A stretch of 64,000 nucleotides of DNA from Janthinobacterium sp. Marseille. Lineage in GTDB: Bacteria; Pseudomonadota; Gammaproteobacteria; Burkholderiales; Burkholderiaceae_D. The notes under the pieces were generated by a model, which ran no database searches, had not been told where the DNA came from, and worked only from the letters and a program-made list of their open reading frames with translations. The stretch covers positions 2,108,001 to 2,172,000 of the forward strand of contig NC_009659.1 of the NCBI RefSeq assembly GCF_000013625.1, written 5' to 3'. Both the position numbers and the translations under genes were made by a program. The stretch's first letter is position 1; every line of letters starts with the position of its first letter. Shown here piece after piece: positions 32,440 to 41,837 of the stretch.

Positions 32440-33033
32440 TTAGCGCGCCATCTTTTGCTGCAGCATGGCCTTCACCTCATCCCACTCGGAATCGATGATG
32501 CTGAAGCGCACCGAGTTGCGCTTGCGACCATCCGGCATGATGCGTTCGTTCCTGACGATGCCTTCCTGTTTGGCGCCTATGCGCAAAATCGCCGCACGCG
32601 ATTTTTCATTCAATTCATCGGTCGTGAATTGCACGCGTATGGCCTGCAGCGTTTCAAAGGCATAGCTCAGCAACAAGAGCTTCGCTTCCGTATTGATGCC
32701 GGAACGCTGGGTCGAACTGCCGAGCCAGGTATGGCCGATTTCCATTTTTCGGTTCGCCAGGTCTATCTTCCAGAAACGGGTACTGCCCACGATCTGGCCG
32801 GTATCGCGCCGCACGATGACGAAAGGCATGACCGTTTCGTTTGCACGTCCTTCCAGCGCCGTCGCAATGTATTGCCCCACCGTATCCGGCCCCGGGATCA
32901 CGGTGACCTTCATATTCCACAACTCACCATCGGTCGCGGCTTGTACCAATTGCGCGGCATGTTCTTTTTGCAAAGGGCGGAGTTCTACGGTTGTGCCAAC
33001 CAGGGTCGGTTGCTGCGGGAGTGTTTGTTTCAT
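32440..33033 (-). CDS. GNAT-family N-acetyltransferase
   Basis: A 197-residue RimJ/RimL-like acetyltransferase: VELRPLQKEHAAQLVQAA at the start, IVGSTRFWKIDLANRKMEIGHTWLGSSTQRSGINTEAKLLLLSYAF carrying the acetyl-CoA motif A, and the LQAIRVQFTTDELNEKSRAAILRIGAKQEG motif B. This subgroup acetylates alpha-amino groups or small amines. Function not determinable further. Confidence 0.88.
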   Translation of the reverse strand: MKQTLPQQPTLVGTTVELRPLQKEHAAQLVQAATDGELWNMKVTVIPGPDTVGQYIATALEGRANETVMPFVIVRRDTGQIVGSTRFWKIDLANRKMEIGHTWLGSSTQRSGINTEAKLLLLSYAFETLQAIRVQFTTDELNEKSRAAILRIGAKQEGIVRNERIMPDGRKRNSVRFSIIDSEWDEVKAMLQQKMAR

Positions 33034-33183
33034 TGCTGTTCTACTGGTATTGCGGGACCCTCATCATAAAACGGGCAAGAAAGCCGGTGCAAAAATATTG
33101 CTAAGTGGAATCCACACATTCACGTCGATAGCATTTCAGCAAGGCCCTCAAATAAATTCGCACGCTTTCCGGCAAAGCTTTTA

Positions 33184-33203
33184 TACTGTACATACATACA
33201 GTA
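33184..33203 (+). promoter_or_regulatory. LexA (SOS) box of the imuA-imuB-dnaE2 operon
   Basis: TACTGTACATACATACAGTA matches the proteobacterial SOS box (CTGT-N8-ACAG) with a perfect inverted core and flanking TA on both sides. It overlaps a possible TATACT -10 and lies 57 bp before imuA. A second palindrome, ATTTACA-CC-TGTAAAT, follows at 33205-33220. Confidence 0.9.
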
Positions 33204-33260
33204 TATTTACACCTGTAAATCAATTGAAGCTTTAACCAAAAGCAATACCTGGAGGCCCTT

Positions 33261-34043
33261 ATGGCTGCCGCCCTATCCTTCGCTTTTCCTGTTGCCGCAC
33301 CCGAAATTCCGCCCGTCCTGCCGGATGCCGTCTGGCGCGCCGACCAGATGGGTTCCTATCATGCCAGCCCGGTTCCATCCGGCTACCAGGCACTGGACCG
33401 GGAACTGCCCAAGGGTGGTTGGCCGCCATCGGTATTGATTGAATTATTAATGGCACAGCCCGGCATAGGCGAACTGCGTTTGCTCGCACCTACGCTGGCC
33501 CGCCTCACGCAAGCCGGTAAAACCGTAATCCTGCTGGCACCACCACATATTCCATACGCTGCGGCACTCTCGGATTTAGGCATCCGCCTGCCGCAACTCA
33601 TCCTGATTGAAGTTGATAAGGCGGCAGATCGTATCTGGGCAATAGAACAGACTTTGAAAAGCGCCGGCTTTGGCGCATTGCTGTGCTGGCTGCCGCAAGC
33701 ACGTACTGATCATTTGCGCCGCCTGCAATTGGCGGCGGCAGGTACGGAAGGCCTGAGCTTCATCTTTCGTCTACTGAGCGCACAGGAAATATCCTCACCC
33801 GCGCCGCTGCGCATCGCCTGTCAACCGGCCGCGCGCGGATGTATTTCAGTCGAACTCATCAAACGGCGCGGACCGGTGCATGCCGCACCACTCATCCTGC
33901 CACTCACGATTCCTGAAACCCTGGCCCGCCCTTTGGCCAGCCGTGCATCAAGCAACACCCTTTCCGATACTCCTTCCTATGCTGTGGATCGCTCTTCACT
34001 TGCCGCAACTGCCGCTAGACGCCGCGCTACGCTGCCGGCTTAG
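33261..34043 (+). CDS. imuA: Translesion-synthesis accessory protein ImuA
   Basis: A 260-residue RecA/SulA-related protein of the ImuA (ImuA') class. It contains the N-terminal LPDAVWRADQMGS and FxLLxxLP-like WPPSVLIELL region, a core resembling the RecA fold (ELRLLAPTLARLTQAGKTVILLAPPHIPYA), and a loosely conserved tail. With ImuB and DnaE2 it forms the SOS-induced mutasome that copies past damage with errors. It is the first gene after a near-consensus LexA box and overlaps imuB by 65 bp. Confidence 0.93.
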   Translation: MAAALSFAFPVAAPEIPPVLPDAVWRADQMGSYHASPVPSGYQALDRELPKGGWPPSVLIELLMAQPGIGELRLLAPTLARLTQAGKTVILLAPPHIPYAAALSDLGIRLPQLILIEVDKAADRIWAIEQTLKSAGFGALLCWLPQARTDHLRRLQLAAAGTEGLSFIFRLLSAQEISSPAPLRIACQPAARGCISVELIKRRGPVHAAPLILPLTIPETLARPLASRASSNTLSDTPSYAVDRSSLAATAARRRATLPA

Positions 34044-35493
34044 GCATATCTCCTGCGAACCGGATCCATTTGCCGATGCTCCCATCGTCATTTGTGAACG
34101 GCAAGTCGCAGGCTGGTGCAATCAATTGGCGGAAGACGCAGGGATACGTGCGGGCATGTCGGAAGCCAGTGCCCGTGCGCTGGCGGCCGGACTGCAAACA
34201 CTGCAGCGCGATACCGGACAGGAAACCAAAGCATTGCAGGAAGCCGCACTCTGGTGTTTGCATTTCACGCCGCATGTGGTGTTGAAACCGGACGGCCTGC
34301 TGCTCGAAGTCGGGGCCAGCCTGCGCCTGTTCGGCGGACATCAGCGCATCGCGACGCAATTGCTCGGCGGTTTGCTGGAGCTGGGCCTGCAGGCGCGCCT
34401 GGCGAGTGCCGCCACTGCCGGTGCTGCGTGGTTACGCGCGCAATCGGACGGGATCAGCAAAGTGTTTGCACATGATGGCGACATCAATGAGGCACTCGAT
34501 CCCTTGCCACTGCATGTACTCGATAGTGCGCAAGCGCATCTGGATACCCTGGATGGCATCGGCTGTCGTCGTCTGGGTGAATTACGCCAACTGCCACGCG
34601 CGGGAGTGGCGCGTCGTTTCGGCCAGGCCTTGCTGAGTGAACTGGATCGCGCCTATGGCACGGAAGCGGAAGCGCACCTGTGGTTTGAAGCACCGGTAAT
34701 ATTCGATGTCAAACTCGAACTCCCGGCACGCGTGGAAAATACCGAAGCACTGCTGTTTGCCGCACGCCGCCTCTTGCTGCAACTGACGGGCTGGCTGAGT
34801 GCACGCCACGCGGCAGTGGCCGGCATCACGCTTTGCCTGCATCATGAATCGAGCCGGCAGCGCGATCACCGTCGTACGAATGTCAACATCATGCTCGGCA
34901 TGCCCAGTCGCGACATCGACCATCTGGCCTTATTGCTGCGTGAACGACTGGCACAACTTGAACTGATTGCACCCGTTATCGAAATCAGCCTGAAGGCAGA
35001 GCAAATCACCGCACAAGCCGCGCCAAATACGGAACTGTTCCCGACGCCGAGCTCGGATGCGGAAAATACCGGACGCCTGGTCGAGCGTCTGCAAAGCCGC
35101 CTCGGGCATGAAGCGGTACGCCAGCTTTCGGTCTTTGCCGACCACCGTCCGGAAAAAAGTGTGATGAGCAGCGTGCTCAACACGCGCCCAAACGCACGGC
35201 GCAATGCAGCGGATGAAGCTGCCGCCACCCATCCGCCATGCCTGCGTCCGACCTGGTTGCTGCCACAACCGCTGGCCTTGAACACCCACCAGCACAAACC
35301 TTTTTACCAAAGCCCCCTAACCTTGCTGACCGGGCCGGAACGAATCGAGTCCGGCTGGTGGGATGATGCGCTGGCAACACGCGATTACTTCATTGCGCAA
35401 AACGAACAGCATTTACTGCTGTGGATTTTTCGCTTGCGCACGACGAGCACCGTATCAGGCTCCGGCTGGTTCCTGCATGGCTTGTTCGCCTGA
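33979..35493 (+). CDS. imuB: Y-family polymerase-like protein ImuB
   Basis: A 504-residue Y-family-like protein starting MLWIALHLPQLPLDAALRC (33979). The region that in active Y polymerases carries the acidic catalytic residues reads DGLLLEVGASLRLFGG here, and the usual DxD/SIDE residues are missing, so it is probably non-catalytic like other ImuBs and serves as a hub between beta clamp, ImuA and DnaE2. RQLSVF in the C-terminal third is a possible clamp-binding motif. It overlaps imuA by 65 bp in another frame and precedes dnaE2 by 18 bp. Confidence 0.93.
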   Translation: MLWIALHLPQLPLDAALRCRLRHISCEPDPFADAPIVICERQVAGWCNQLAEDAGIRAGMSEASARALAAGLQTLQRDTGQETKALQEAALWCLHFTPHVVLKPDGLLLEVGASLRLFGGHQRIATQLLGGLLELGLQARLASAATAGAAWLRAQSDGISKVFAHDGDINEALDPLPLHVLDSAQAHLDTLDGIGCRRLGELRQLPRAGVARRFGQALLSELDRAYGTEAEAHLWFEAPVIFDVKLELPARVENTEALLFAARRLLLQLTGWLSARHAAVAGITLCLHHESSRQRDHRRTNVNIMLGMPSRDIDHLALLLRERLAQLELIAPVIEISLKAEQITAQAAPNTELFPTPSSDAENTGRLVERLQSRLGHEAVRQLSVFADHRPEKSVMSSVLNTRPNARRNAADEAAATHPPCLRPTWLLPQPLALNTHQHKPFYQSPLTLLTGPERIESGWWDDALATRDYFIAQNEQHLLLWIFRLRTTSTVSGSGWFLHGLFA

Positions 35494-35511
35494 GATGGCG
35501 CAGGAACTATC

Positions 35512-38500
35512 ATGCTGCCCGGCCTGCCCTCCTATGCGGAACTCCATTGCCGCTCCAACTTCAGCTTCCTGCATGGTGCATCGCATCCGGAAGAATTGGT
35601 GGAACGCGCCTGCGACCTCGGCTACAGCAGCCTTGCCATTACCGATGAATGTTCGCTGGCCGGTGTGGTACGGGCGCATGTAGAAGCAAAAAAGCGCCAG
35701 CTGCACCTCATCATAGGCAGTGAAATCAAACTCGCTTGTGGCAGTAAACTACTCTTCCTCGCATGCAATCGAAATGGCTACGGCAATTTATCCGAACTGA
35801 TCACACTGGCACGACGCCGAGCTGCCAAAGGCAGTTACACCCTGTATCGCAGCGACCTCGATGCGCATGCAGCTATTGCACACCTGCGGCATTTACCGGA
35901 TTGCCTCACCATCCTGCTGCCGCAACGTGGCTGCAGCGCTGTAGAGTTGGCCGGGCAAGCGGCATGGCTGCAACAAAACTTTGCCGGTCGCGCCTGGATT
36001 GCCGTTGAACTCTTGCACTGGTCCGGTGATGAACACTGGCTTGCGCAATTAAAAGAGATAGCTGCGCAACAGGCATTGCCGCTGGTCGCGATGGGTGATG
36101 TGCTCATGCATGTACGCTCGCGCAAACCCTTGCAAGACACGCTGACCGCGGTACGCCTTGGCAAATCCATTGCCGAATGCGGACTGGATTTGCAACCGAA
36201 TGCCGAACAGCATTTACGTTCACGTTTACGCCTGTCGCAAATCTATCCGGCCGCATTGCTGAAAGAAAGCCTGGAGATCGCCGCGCTCTGTACTTTCTCG
36301 CTAGAAGAATTGCGTTATCAATACCCGGAAGAAATCGTGCCGGCCGGTGAAACCATGTCCGCCTATTTACGCCGCCTGGTGTATGAAGGTGCTACGCAAA
36401 GGCGCTACAAGAATGGCATTCCGGAAGAATTCCATGTCCGCATCGAGCATGAACTCAGCCTGATACAGGAACTGCATTACGAACCTTACTTCCTGACGGT
36501 ATATGACATCGTCAAATTCGCCCGTAGCGAGGGCATCCTGTGCCAGGGTCGTGGCTCCGCCGCCAACTCCATCGTCTGTTATTGCCTCGGCATTACCGAA
36601 GTAGATCCGGCGCGCAGCAGTGTCTTGTTCGAACGCTTCATTTCGCGTGAGCGCAATGAACCGCCGGATATCGATGTGGACTTCGAACACCAGCGGCGTG
36701 AAGAAGTCATGCAATACATCTATCAAAAATATGGCCGGCACCGGGCCGCACTGACGGCTGCACTGATTACCTATAGACCGCGCTCGGCGATGAAGGATGT
36801 CGGCAAGGCGCTTGGCCTGGACTTTGAACAAATCAATCGCCTGTCGCAATCGCATAAATGGTGGGATGGCAAACAAATCGGTGCGGATCGTTTGCAGGAA
36901 AACGGATTCGACCCGGAATCCCCTATCGTGCAAAAGTTGGTCGAACTGACGCAAACCCTGATCGGTTTTCCGCGTCATCTATCGCAACACACAGGTGGTT
37001 TTGTCATTTCGCAAGACAGCCTGGCGCGCCTGGTACCGATAGAAAACGCCTCGATGAAAGATCGTAGTGTCATTGAATGGGACAAGGATGACCTAGATGC
37101 GCTCGGCTTGCTGAAAGTCGATGTGTTGGCGCTCGGCATGCTGTCGGCAATACGGCGTGCGCTGGAAATGATCAGCCTGCGGCGCGGCCACGACTTTGAG
37201 CTGCAAGATATCCATGATGACGATGCCGCCACCTATGAAATGATTTGTGCCGCCGATACGATAGGCGTGTTCCAGATTGAATCGCGCGCACAAATGTCGA
37301 TGTTGCCGCGCCTGCGTCCAAAGTGTTATTACGACCTGGTGATACAGGTCGCCATCGTCAGGCCGGGCCCTATCCAGGGTGGCATGGTGCATCCTTACCT
37401 GAAGAACCGGCGCATGAATAAGGACGACATTATTTATCCCGGTGATGAAATCGAAGAAGCACTCTCCCGCACTTGTGGCGTTCCTATTTTCCAGGAACAG
37501 GTCATGCAAATCGCGGTACTTGCAGCGGGTTACACAGCAGGTGAAGCCGATGATTTACGCCGTTCGATGGCGGCGTGGAAACGTAAAGGCAATCTGGAAA
37601 AGCACGAAATAAAGCTCAAAACCGGTCTCATCAATAATGGCTACGATCCCGGTTTCGCCGATCGCCTGTTCGAACAAATCAAGGGCTTCGGCGAATACGG
37701 TTTTCCCGAATCGCATGCCGCCAGCTTTGCCCTGCTGGTCTATGTCTCGGCCTGGATCAAACGGCATGAACCGGCCGCCTTCCTCGCCGCCCTGCTGAAT
37801 TCGCAACCGATGGGATTCTATTCCGCCTCGCAACTGGTACAGGATGCCAAGCGCCACGGTGTGCCGGTGCGTCCGGTCGACATCATGCTCAGCGAAACGG
37901 AATCGACGATGGAGGACATGCACGCCCAATACCCGGCCGTACGGCTGGGCCTGCATATGGTGAAAGGTTTATCGACGGACGCCGCCGAACGGATAATTGA
38001 CGCCCGTTTGCGTCGTCCCTTTGCCAGTACCGATGACCTGGCACGACGTGCGGTGCTGGACCAGCATGAACTCGGCGCACTGGCGCGGGCCAATGCCCTG
38101 CTCGCCCTCACCGGACATCGCCGCCAGGCCAAATGGGAAGTCGCCGCCATGTTGCCGCCACCGGCTTTATTGCGCGATGCACCGATTATCGAAGCACCCG
38201 TGATCCTGCCACCGGCCAGCGAAGGCCAGGAAATCATCGCCGACTATGCGAGTACCGGCCTGACCCTGCAACGCCATCCGCTCGCCCTGCTGCGACCGCG
38301 CCTGAAGCAAATGAATTTATCCACCGCATTGGAAATGAAAGGCTTTGCCGACCGCAAACTCGCCCGCACGACCGGCATCGTCACCATGCGGCAACGACCA
38401 CCGACCGCCAAGGGCACCATGTTCGTCACGCTGGAAGATGAAACCGGCATCACCAATGTCATTATCTGGCCGGACCTCATCGACAAGCAGCGCAAGGAAA

Positions 38501-38637
38501 TCCTGAATGCCCAATTGATGACTGTCTACGGCATTTGGCAATCCAAGGACGACGTACGCCATCTGGTCGCGAAACGCATTGTTGATCATTCCCACTTCCT
38601 CGGCGAGCTATCCATCTCGAGCCGGGATTTCCAGTAA
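35512..38637 (+). CDS. dnaE2: Error-prone DNA polymerase III alpha subunit DnaE2
   Basis: A 1041-residue C-family polymerase. The PHP domain is at residues 3-70 (YAELHCRSNFSFLHGASHPEELVERACDLG), the catalytic palm holds PPDIDVDFEHQRREEV near residue 384, and the C-terminal part has the helix-hairpin/OB-fold seen in DnaE2. At 1041 aa it is shorter than replicative DnaE1 (about 1160). It is the SOS-inducible lesion-bypass polymerase that works with ImuA and ImuB, all behind one LexA box, and its expression raises mutation after DNA damage. Confidence 0.95.
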   Translation: MLPGLPSYAELHCRSNFSFLHGASHPEELVERACDLGYSSLAITDECSLAGVVRAHVEAKKRQLHLIIGSEIKLACGSKLLFLACNRNGYGNLSELITLARRRAAKGSYTLYRSDLDAHAAIAHLRHLPDCLTILLPQRGCSAVELAGQAAWLQQNFAGRAWIAVELLHWSGDEHWLAQLKEIAAQQALPLVAMGDVLMHVRSRKPLQDTLTAVRLGKSIAECGLDLQPNAEQHLRSRLRLSQIYPAALLKESLEIAALCTFSLEELRYQYPEEIVPAGETMSAYLRRLVYEGATQRRYKNGIPEEFHVRIEHELSLIQELHYEPYFLTVYDIVKFARSEGILCQGRGSAANSIVCYCLGITEVDPARSSVLFERFISRERNEPPDIDVDFEHQRREEVMQYIYQKYGRHRAALTAALITYRPRSAMKDVGKALGLDFEQINRLSQSHKWWDGKQIGADRLQENGFDPESPIVQKLVELTQTLIGFPRHLSQHTGGFVISQDSLARLVPIENASMKDRSVIEWDKDDLDALGLLKVDVLALGMLSAIRRALEMISLRRGHDFELQDIHDDDAATYEMICAADTIGVFQIESRAQMSMLPRLRPKCYYDLVIQVAIVRPGPIQGGMVHPYLKNRRMNKDDIIYPGDEIEEALSRTCGVPIFQEQVMQIAVLAAGYTAGEADDLRRSMAAWKRKGNLEKHEIKLKTGLINNGYDPGFADRLFEQIKGFGEYGFPESHAASFALLVYVSAWIKRHEPAAFLAALLNSQPMGFYSASQLVQDAKRHGVPVRPVDIMLSETESTMEDMHAQYPAVRLGLHMVKGLSTDAAERIIDARLRRPFASTDDLARRAVLDQHELGALARANALLALTGHRRQAKWEVAAMLPPPALLRDAPIIEAPVILPPASEGQEIIADYASTGLTLQRHPLALLRPRLKQMNLSTALEMKGFADRKLARTTGIVTMRQRPPTAKGTMFVTLEDETGITNVIIWPDLIDKQRKEILNAQLMTVYGIWQSKDDVRHLVAKRIVDHSHFLGELSISSRDFQ

Positions 38638-38655
38638 GCGTACGTCTCAATATCG

Positions 38656-39423
38656 TCAGCGAAAGAAACGACTCGGGGAAATATCGAAGTGCTTCTTGAA
38701 CATCGCGGCAAACGCACTCTGGCTGCTATAACCGTGCTCCAGTGCCACATCAATCACCTTGTCGCCACGCGCCAGGCGTTCCAGCGCCAGCAACAACCTC
38801 GCCTGCTGCCGCCAATGCCCGTAACGCATACCGGTTTCACGCAGGAAGAGACGATGGAAAGTGCGTGTGGAAATACCCAGTATCGCGGCTTGCTCGGCCA
38901 CGCTGTTTTGCTCATCCGGATACGCCATCGTTTGCTGGCAAATCTCGCGCAGGCGGCTGTCGGCCGGCAATGGCAGGTACAGCGGCAAGACCGGCACCGA
39001 ACGCAATTCCAATACCAGTAAATGCAAAAGATGCCAGTCGCGTGAACCGACTTGCAGCTCAGGTGTAATGCTGATCGCCGACACGATCAGTTCGCGCAAC
39101 AAGAGCGGGATATCCAGCACGCAACTCTGCTGCGGCAGGTTCGGCAAGAAAGTCGGGTTGACGAACACGGTGCGCATCTTGACGTCGCCGCGCATGCTGA
39201 CCTGATGATCTACATCCGGCTGCAACCAGACCCCACGCGTAGGTGGCACCACCCAACGTCCGTCTTGCGTTTCAACTGTCAACACGCCTTCCAGCGCATA
39301 CAGCAATTGTGCATACGCATGCCGGTGCGGCGGAATGACGTGGCCGTGTGGATAATCAATTGCCAGCGCGGCGGCAGGCGCATCGGAACCGACCAGGTCC
39401 TGATAGGGAGTGGCATCAGCCAT
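38656..39423 (-). CDS. AraC-family transcriptional regulator
   Basis: A 255-residue regulator with an N-terminal cupin-type sensing domain (HVIPPHRHAYAQLLYALEGVLTV) and a C-terminal double HTH (NSVAEQAAILGISTRTFHRLF and VIDVALEHGYSSQSAFAAMFKKHF). It is divergent from the EamA transporter gene at 39526 and may control it, an arrangement common for exporter genes. The ligand is unknown. It ends 18 bp from dnaE2. Confidence 0.9.
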   Translation of the reverse strand: MADATPYQDLVGSDAPAAALAIDYPHGHVIPPHRHAYAQLLYALEGVLTVETQDGRWVVPPTRGVWLQPDVDHQVSMRGDVKMRTVFVNPTFLPNLPQQSCVLDIPLLLRELIVSAISITPELQVGSRDWHLLHLLVLELRSVPVLPLYLPLPADSRLREICQQTMAYPDEQNSVAEQAAILGISTRTFHRLFLRETGMRYGHWRQQARLLLALERLARGDKVIDVALEHGYSSQSAFAAMFKKHFDISPSRFFR

Positions 39424-39525
39424 ATTGTCACTTTTGCGATAAGTTGAGTCATATTAGCACGCGAACGACTTCACAGATCCGGGCAAGATGCACTTCCATC
39501 TTCGTGAATTTATTGAGAGTGCCTT

Positions 39526-40455
39526 ATGTCTGCCAAGCCGCGTGCGCGCATACTTTATCCCTACCTTTACCCCTTCCTTGCCATCGTGCTGTGGGCCGGG
39601 AATGTCATTGTTTCCAAACTGGCCGCATCGGCGATCTCGCCGACCGCCATCACTTTTTACCGCCTGGTGCTGGTACTGCTGCTGATGAGTCCCGTCATGC
39701 TGGGGCCGCTGTGGCGCAACCGCGCGATGATACGCCGCCACTTCTGGAAGCTTGCCCTCTCCGGCCTGCTGGCGATGGCCTTGTTCCAGAGCCTGTCTTA
39801 CCGCGCGGCGGAAAGCACGACCGCAACCAATATGGCCATCGTGACTGCACTGATTCCATTACTGACTGCCATCCTCAGCGTGATGGTGCTGGGTGAAGCG
39901 ATCACCTTGGGCATGCTGGCCGGTGGCATCCTTTCCTTCGGTGGCATCCTCTACCTGCTTGGACAAGGTGATATGGCTGCGGCCCTGGCAAACGGTGTGC
40001 ATATTGGCGACTTGCTGATGCTGCTGGCGGCCGCTTCGTATGCACTGTATGGCGTACTGTTGAAATACTGGAAGATGCCTGTGCCGGCATGGCAGGCGAT
40101 TTATATACAAGCTTTTGCCGCGCTGATTTTCATGTTGCCGATGTTTGTGATGTTGCCACCGGGTGCTGCAAGTCTCGATGCACGTACGCTGCCGCTGATC
40201 GCCTATGCCGGGATCGGTTCATCGATCATCCTGTCCTTCCTGTGGATAGAAGGCGTCAAGCAATTGGGGCCGAACCGCTGCAGCATCTTCATCAATCTGC
40301 TGCCGGTATTGACGGCATTGTTTGCGGTGATCTGGCTGCATGATGCGATGCATGCTTACCATGTGATAGGCGGAGGCGTGACGCTGCTCGGTGTCTTGCT
40401 GACGCAAACCGTGCAAAAGCCTTTGCTGAGGAAGAAGATGCAAGCCGAAGCATGA
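39526..40455 (+). CDS. EamA/DMT-superfamily transporter
   Basis: A 309-residue, ten-span drug/metabolite transporter with two EamA repeats (ILYPYLYPFLAIVLWAGNVIVSKLAA and GVHIGDLLMLLAAASYALYGVLLKYW). Members export amino acids or small metabolites; substrate unknown. The AraC gene diverges from its 5' end. A strong bidirectional terminator follows at 40460-40489. Confidence 0.9.
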   Translation: MSAKPRARILYPYLYPFLAIVLWAGNVIVSKLAASAISPTAITFYRLVLVLLLMSPVMLGPLWRNRAMIRRHFWKLALSGLLAMALFQSLSYRAAESTTATNMAIVTALIPLLTAILSVMVLGEAITLGMLAGGILSFGGILYLLGQGDMAAALANGVHIGDLLMLLAAASYALYGVLLKYWKMPVPAWQAIYIQAFAALIFMLPMFVMLPPGAASLDARTLPLIAYAGIGSSIILSFLWIEGVKQLGPNRCSIFINLLPVLTALFAVIWLHDAMHAYHVIGGGVTLLGVLLTQTVQKPLLRKKMQAEA

Positions 40456-40459
40456 TTGA

Positions 40460-40489
40460 AAAACAGGCGGCACAATTGCCGCCTGTTTT
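40460..40489. terminator. Bidirectional rho-independent terminator between the EamA gene and the anti-sigma gene
   Basis: AAAACAGGCGGCA (40460-40472) pairs perfectly with TGCCGCCTGTTTT (40477-40489), a 13-bp stem with a CAAT loop, with T-rich ends on both strands. It separates the convergent EamA and anti-sigma transcripts. Confidence 0.92.
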
Positions 40490-40491
40490 GC

Positions 40492-41190
40492 TCAAATCAT
40501 TTTGACCGCACGTCCGATGTAGAGGATAGGTCCGGTCGGACGACCTATAGGTGAACCGGCTTCAGGTTCCAGCGTAATTTCAAACAACTGGTTCGCTTCC
40601 ATTGGCGGCAAATGATCCAGCGTATAAGTCGCACCTTTGCCGGGACTGACCAAACCCAAGGATACCGGTCCCGTCCAGCCGTCACCCTTGGTCCAGAATT
40701 GCAGGGACTTGTTGGCCGGCACTTCTTCCTTGCCCAAAGGTTGCAACTGGATCTGTTGGTCCAGCTTGGCCTGTACGATCCAGCCCGGTGTCTGCCCTTT
40801 AGGATCAACCAGCACCACCATGAACTTGGTTTCCGTCGCGACCGGACGCGTCATCATCAACACGCCGAGCAGGACTGCCGCCGCCATGCTGCCGGCGCTG
40901 AGGACGCGCCATAAGCGCACATCATTCCATAATCTCTGCCAGCCGCTTTCCAGTGCCCGCGTTGCAGGCCGGATGCTGGCGGCGATACGCGGCCACAGCT
41001 GTGGCGGCAATTCCTGTGGTTCGGGGATGGCGGTGAGCGGCATCAGGCGCTGTTCCCATTCATCGACGGCAGCGCGCAGCATCGGCTCCAGAGGCATCCG
41101 GCGCTCGACTTCCCGGCGTTGCGCAGCATCCAGAGTGCCGAGTACGTATTCACCGGCGAGATGCTGCAATTCCTCATCCGACTCATTCAT
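40492..41190 (-). CDS. Anti-sigma factor (RskA-type, C-terminal periplasmic domain)
   Basis: A 232-residue one-span protein. The N-terminal cytoplasmic part (MNESDEELQHLAGEYVLGTLDAAQRREVERRM) is the sigma-binding zinc-less ASD type, followed by one span (SAGSMAAAVLLGVLMM) and a periplasmic anti-sigma-K/RskA-like domain. It should hold the ECF sigma factor encoded just upstream and release it on an envelope signal. ATG 41190 overlaps the sigma stop codon (ATGA). The periplasmic domain is of the type seen beside DUF3455 genes. Confidence 0.88.
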   Translation of the reverse strand: MNESDEELQHLAGEYVLGTLDAAQRREVERRMPLEPMLRAAVDEWEQRLMPLTAIPEPQELPPQLWPRIAASIRPATRALESGWQRLWNDVRLWRVLSAGSMAAAVLLGVLMMTRPVATETKFMVVLVDPKGQTPGWIVQAKLDQQIQLQPLGKEEVPANKSLQFWTKGDGWTGPVSLGLVSPGKGATYTLDHLPPMEANQLFEITLEPEAGSPIGRPTGPILYIGRAVKMI

Positions 41191-41837
41191 CCCATACACT
41201 CCCGTAATGCCAGCAAACCTCTTTTAATCCACGCCTTGACCGAACCAACCGGCGACTTCATCCGCTCTGCAATTTCCCTGTGACTGCAACCATCGACATA
41301 GGCATACAAGAGGGAATTGCGCTTGGCATGATCCAGGTGGGAAAGGCAATCATCCAGCTTGCCAAGGTTGACATGTGTTTCAAACGGATCCTGCGCCTCG
41401 ATGCCTTGCTGCGCATCCAGTGCTTCTACCGTGTCTTCATCCGTATACACTTCCTGTTGGCGATCACGTACCAGGTTCAAGGCCTGATGCCGCACCACGC
41501 TGTGAATCCAGCCACGCCCGCTCCCACGTGCCGCATCGAAACTGCCGGCCTTGCGCCAGATATTGACGAAGGCATCATGCAACACATCCTCTGCCAGTGC
41601 ACGCTGTCGCACAATGCGTAGCGCGACACCCAGCAGACGCTTGCCGTCTTGCTGGTATATCTGCTGTAGCGCCGCTCGCTCGCCACGGGCACAAGCCCGC
41701 AACGCAGCGTCATAGTCAAAGGTTTCTTCGTTCAAGGATAAACGTACCGGTAAGTAATCGGCTGCAAACAGTCTTGTCAGCCGATTATAGCTGCAGCAAC
41801 TTTGCCCGCTGACAAATGTAGCAGGCAAAGCTTGCAT
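41187..41837 (-). CDS. ECF sigma factor, DUF3455-linked
   Basis: A 216-residue sigma-70 family ECF factor: region 2 (ERAALQQIYQQDGKRLLGVALRIVRQRALAEDVLHDAFVNIWRKAG) and region 4 (AKRNSLLYAYVDGCSHREIAERMKSPVGSVKAWIKRGL). The first 34 residues (MQALPATFVSGQSCCSYNRL and on) do not resemble a sigma factor; the start at 41837 is supported by TAATG overlap with the DUF3455 stop, but an internal start is possible. The order DUF3455, sigma, anti-sigma with stop-start overlaps indicates tight coupling of all three. Confidence 0.88.
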   Translation of the reverse strand: MQALPATFVSGQSCCSYNRLTRLFAADYLPVRLSLNEETFDYDAALRACARGERAALQQIYQQDGKRLLGVALRIVRQRALAEDVLHDAFVNIWRKAGSFDAARGSGRGWIHSVVRHQALNLVRDRQQEVYTDEDTVEALDAQQGIEAQDPFETHVNLGKLDDCLSHLDHAKRNSLLYAYVDGCSHREIAERMKSPVGSVKAWIKRGLLALRECMG

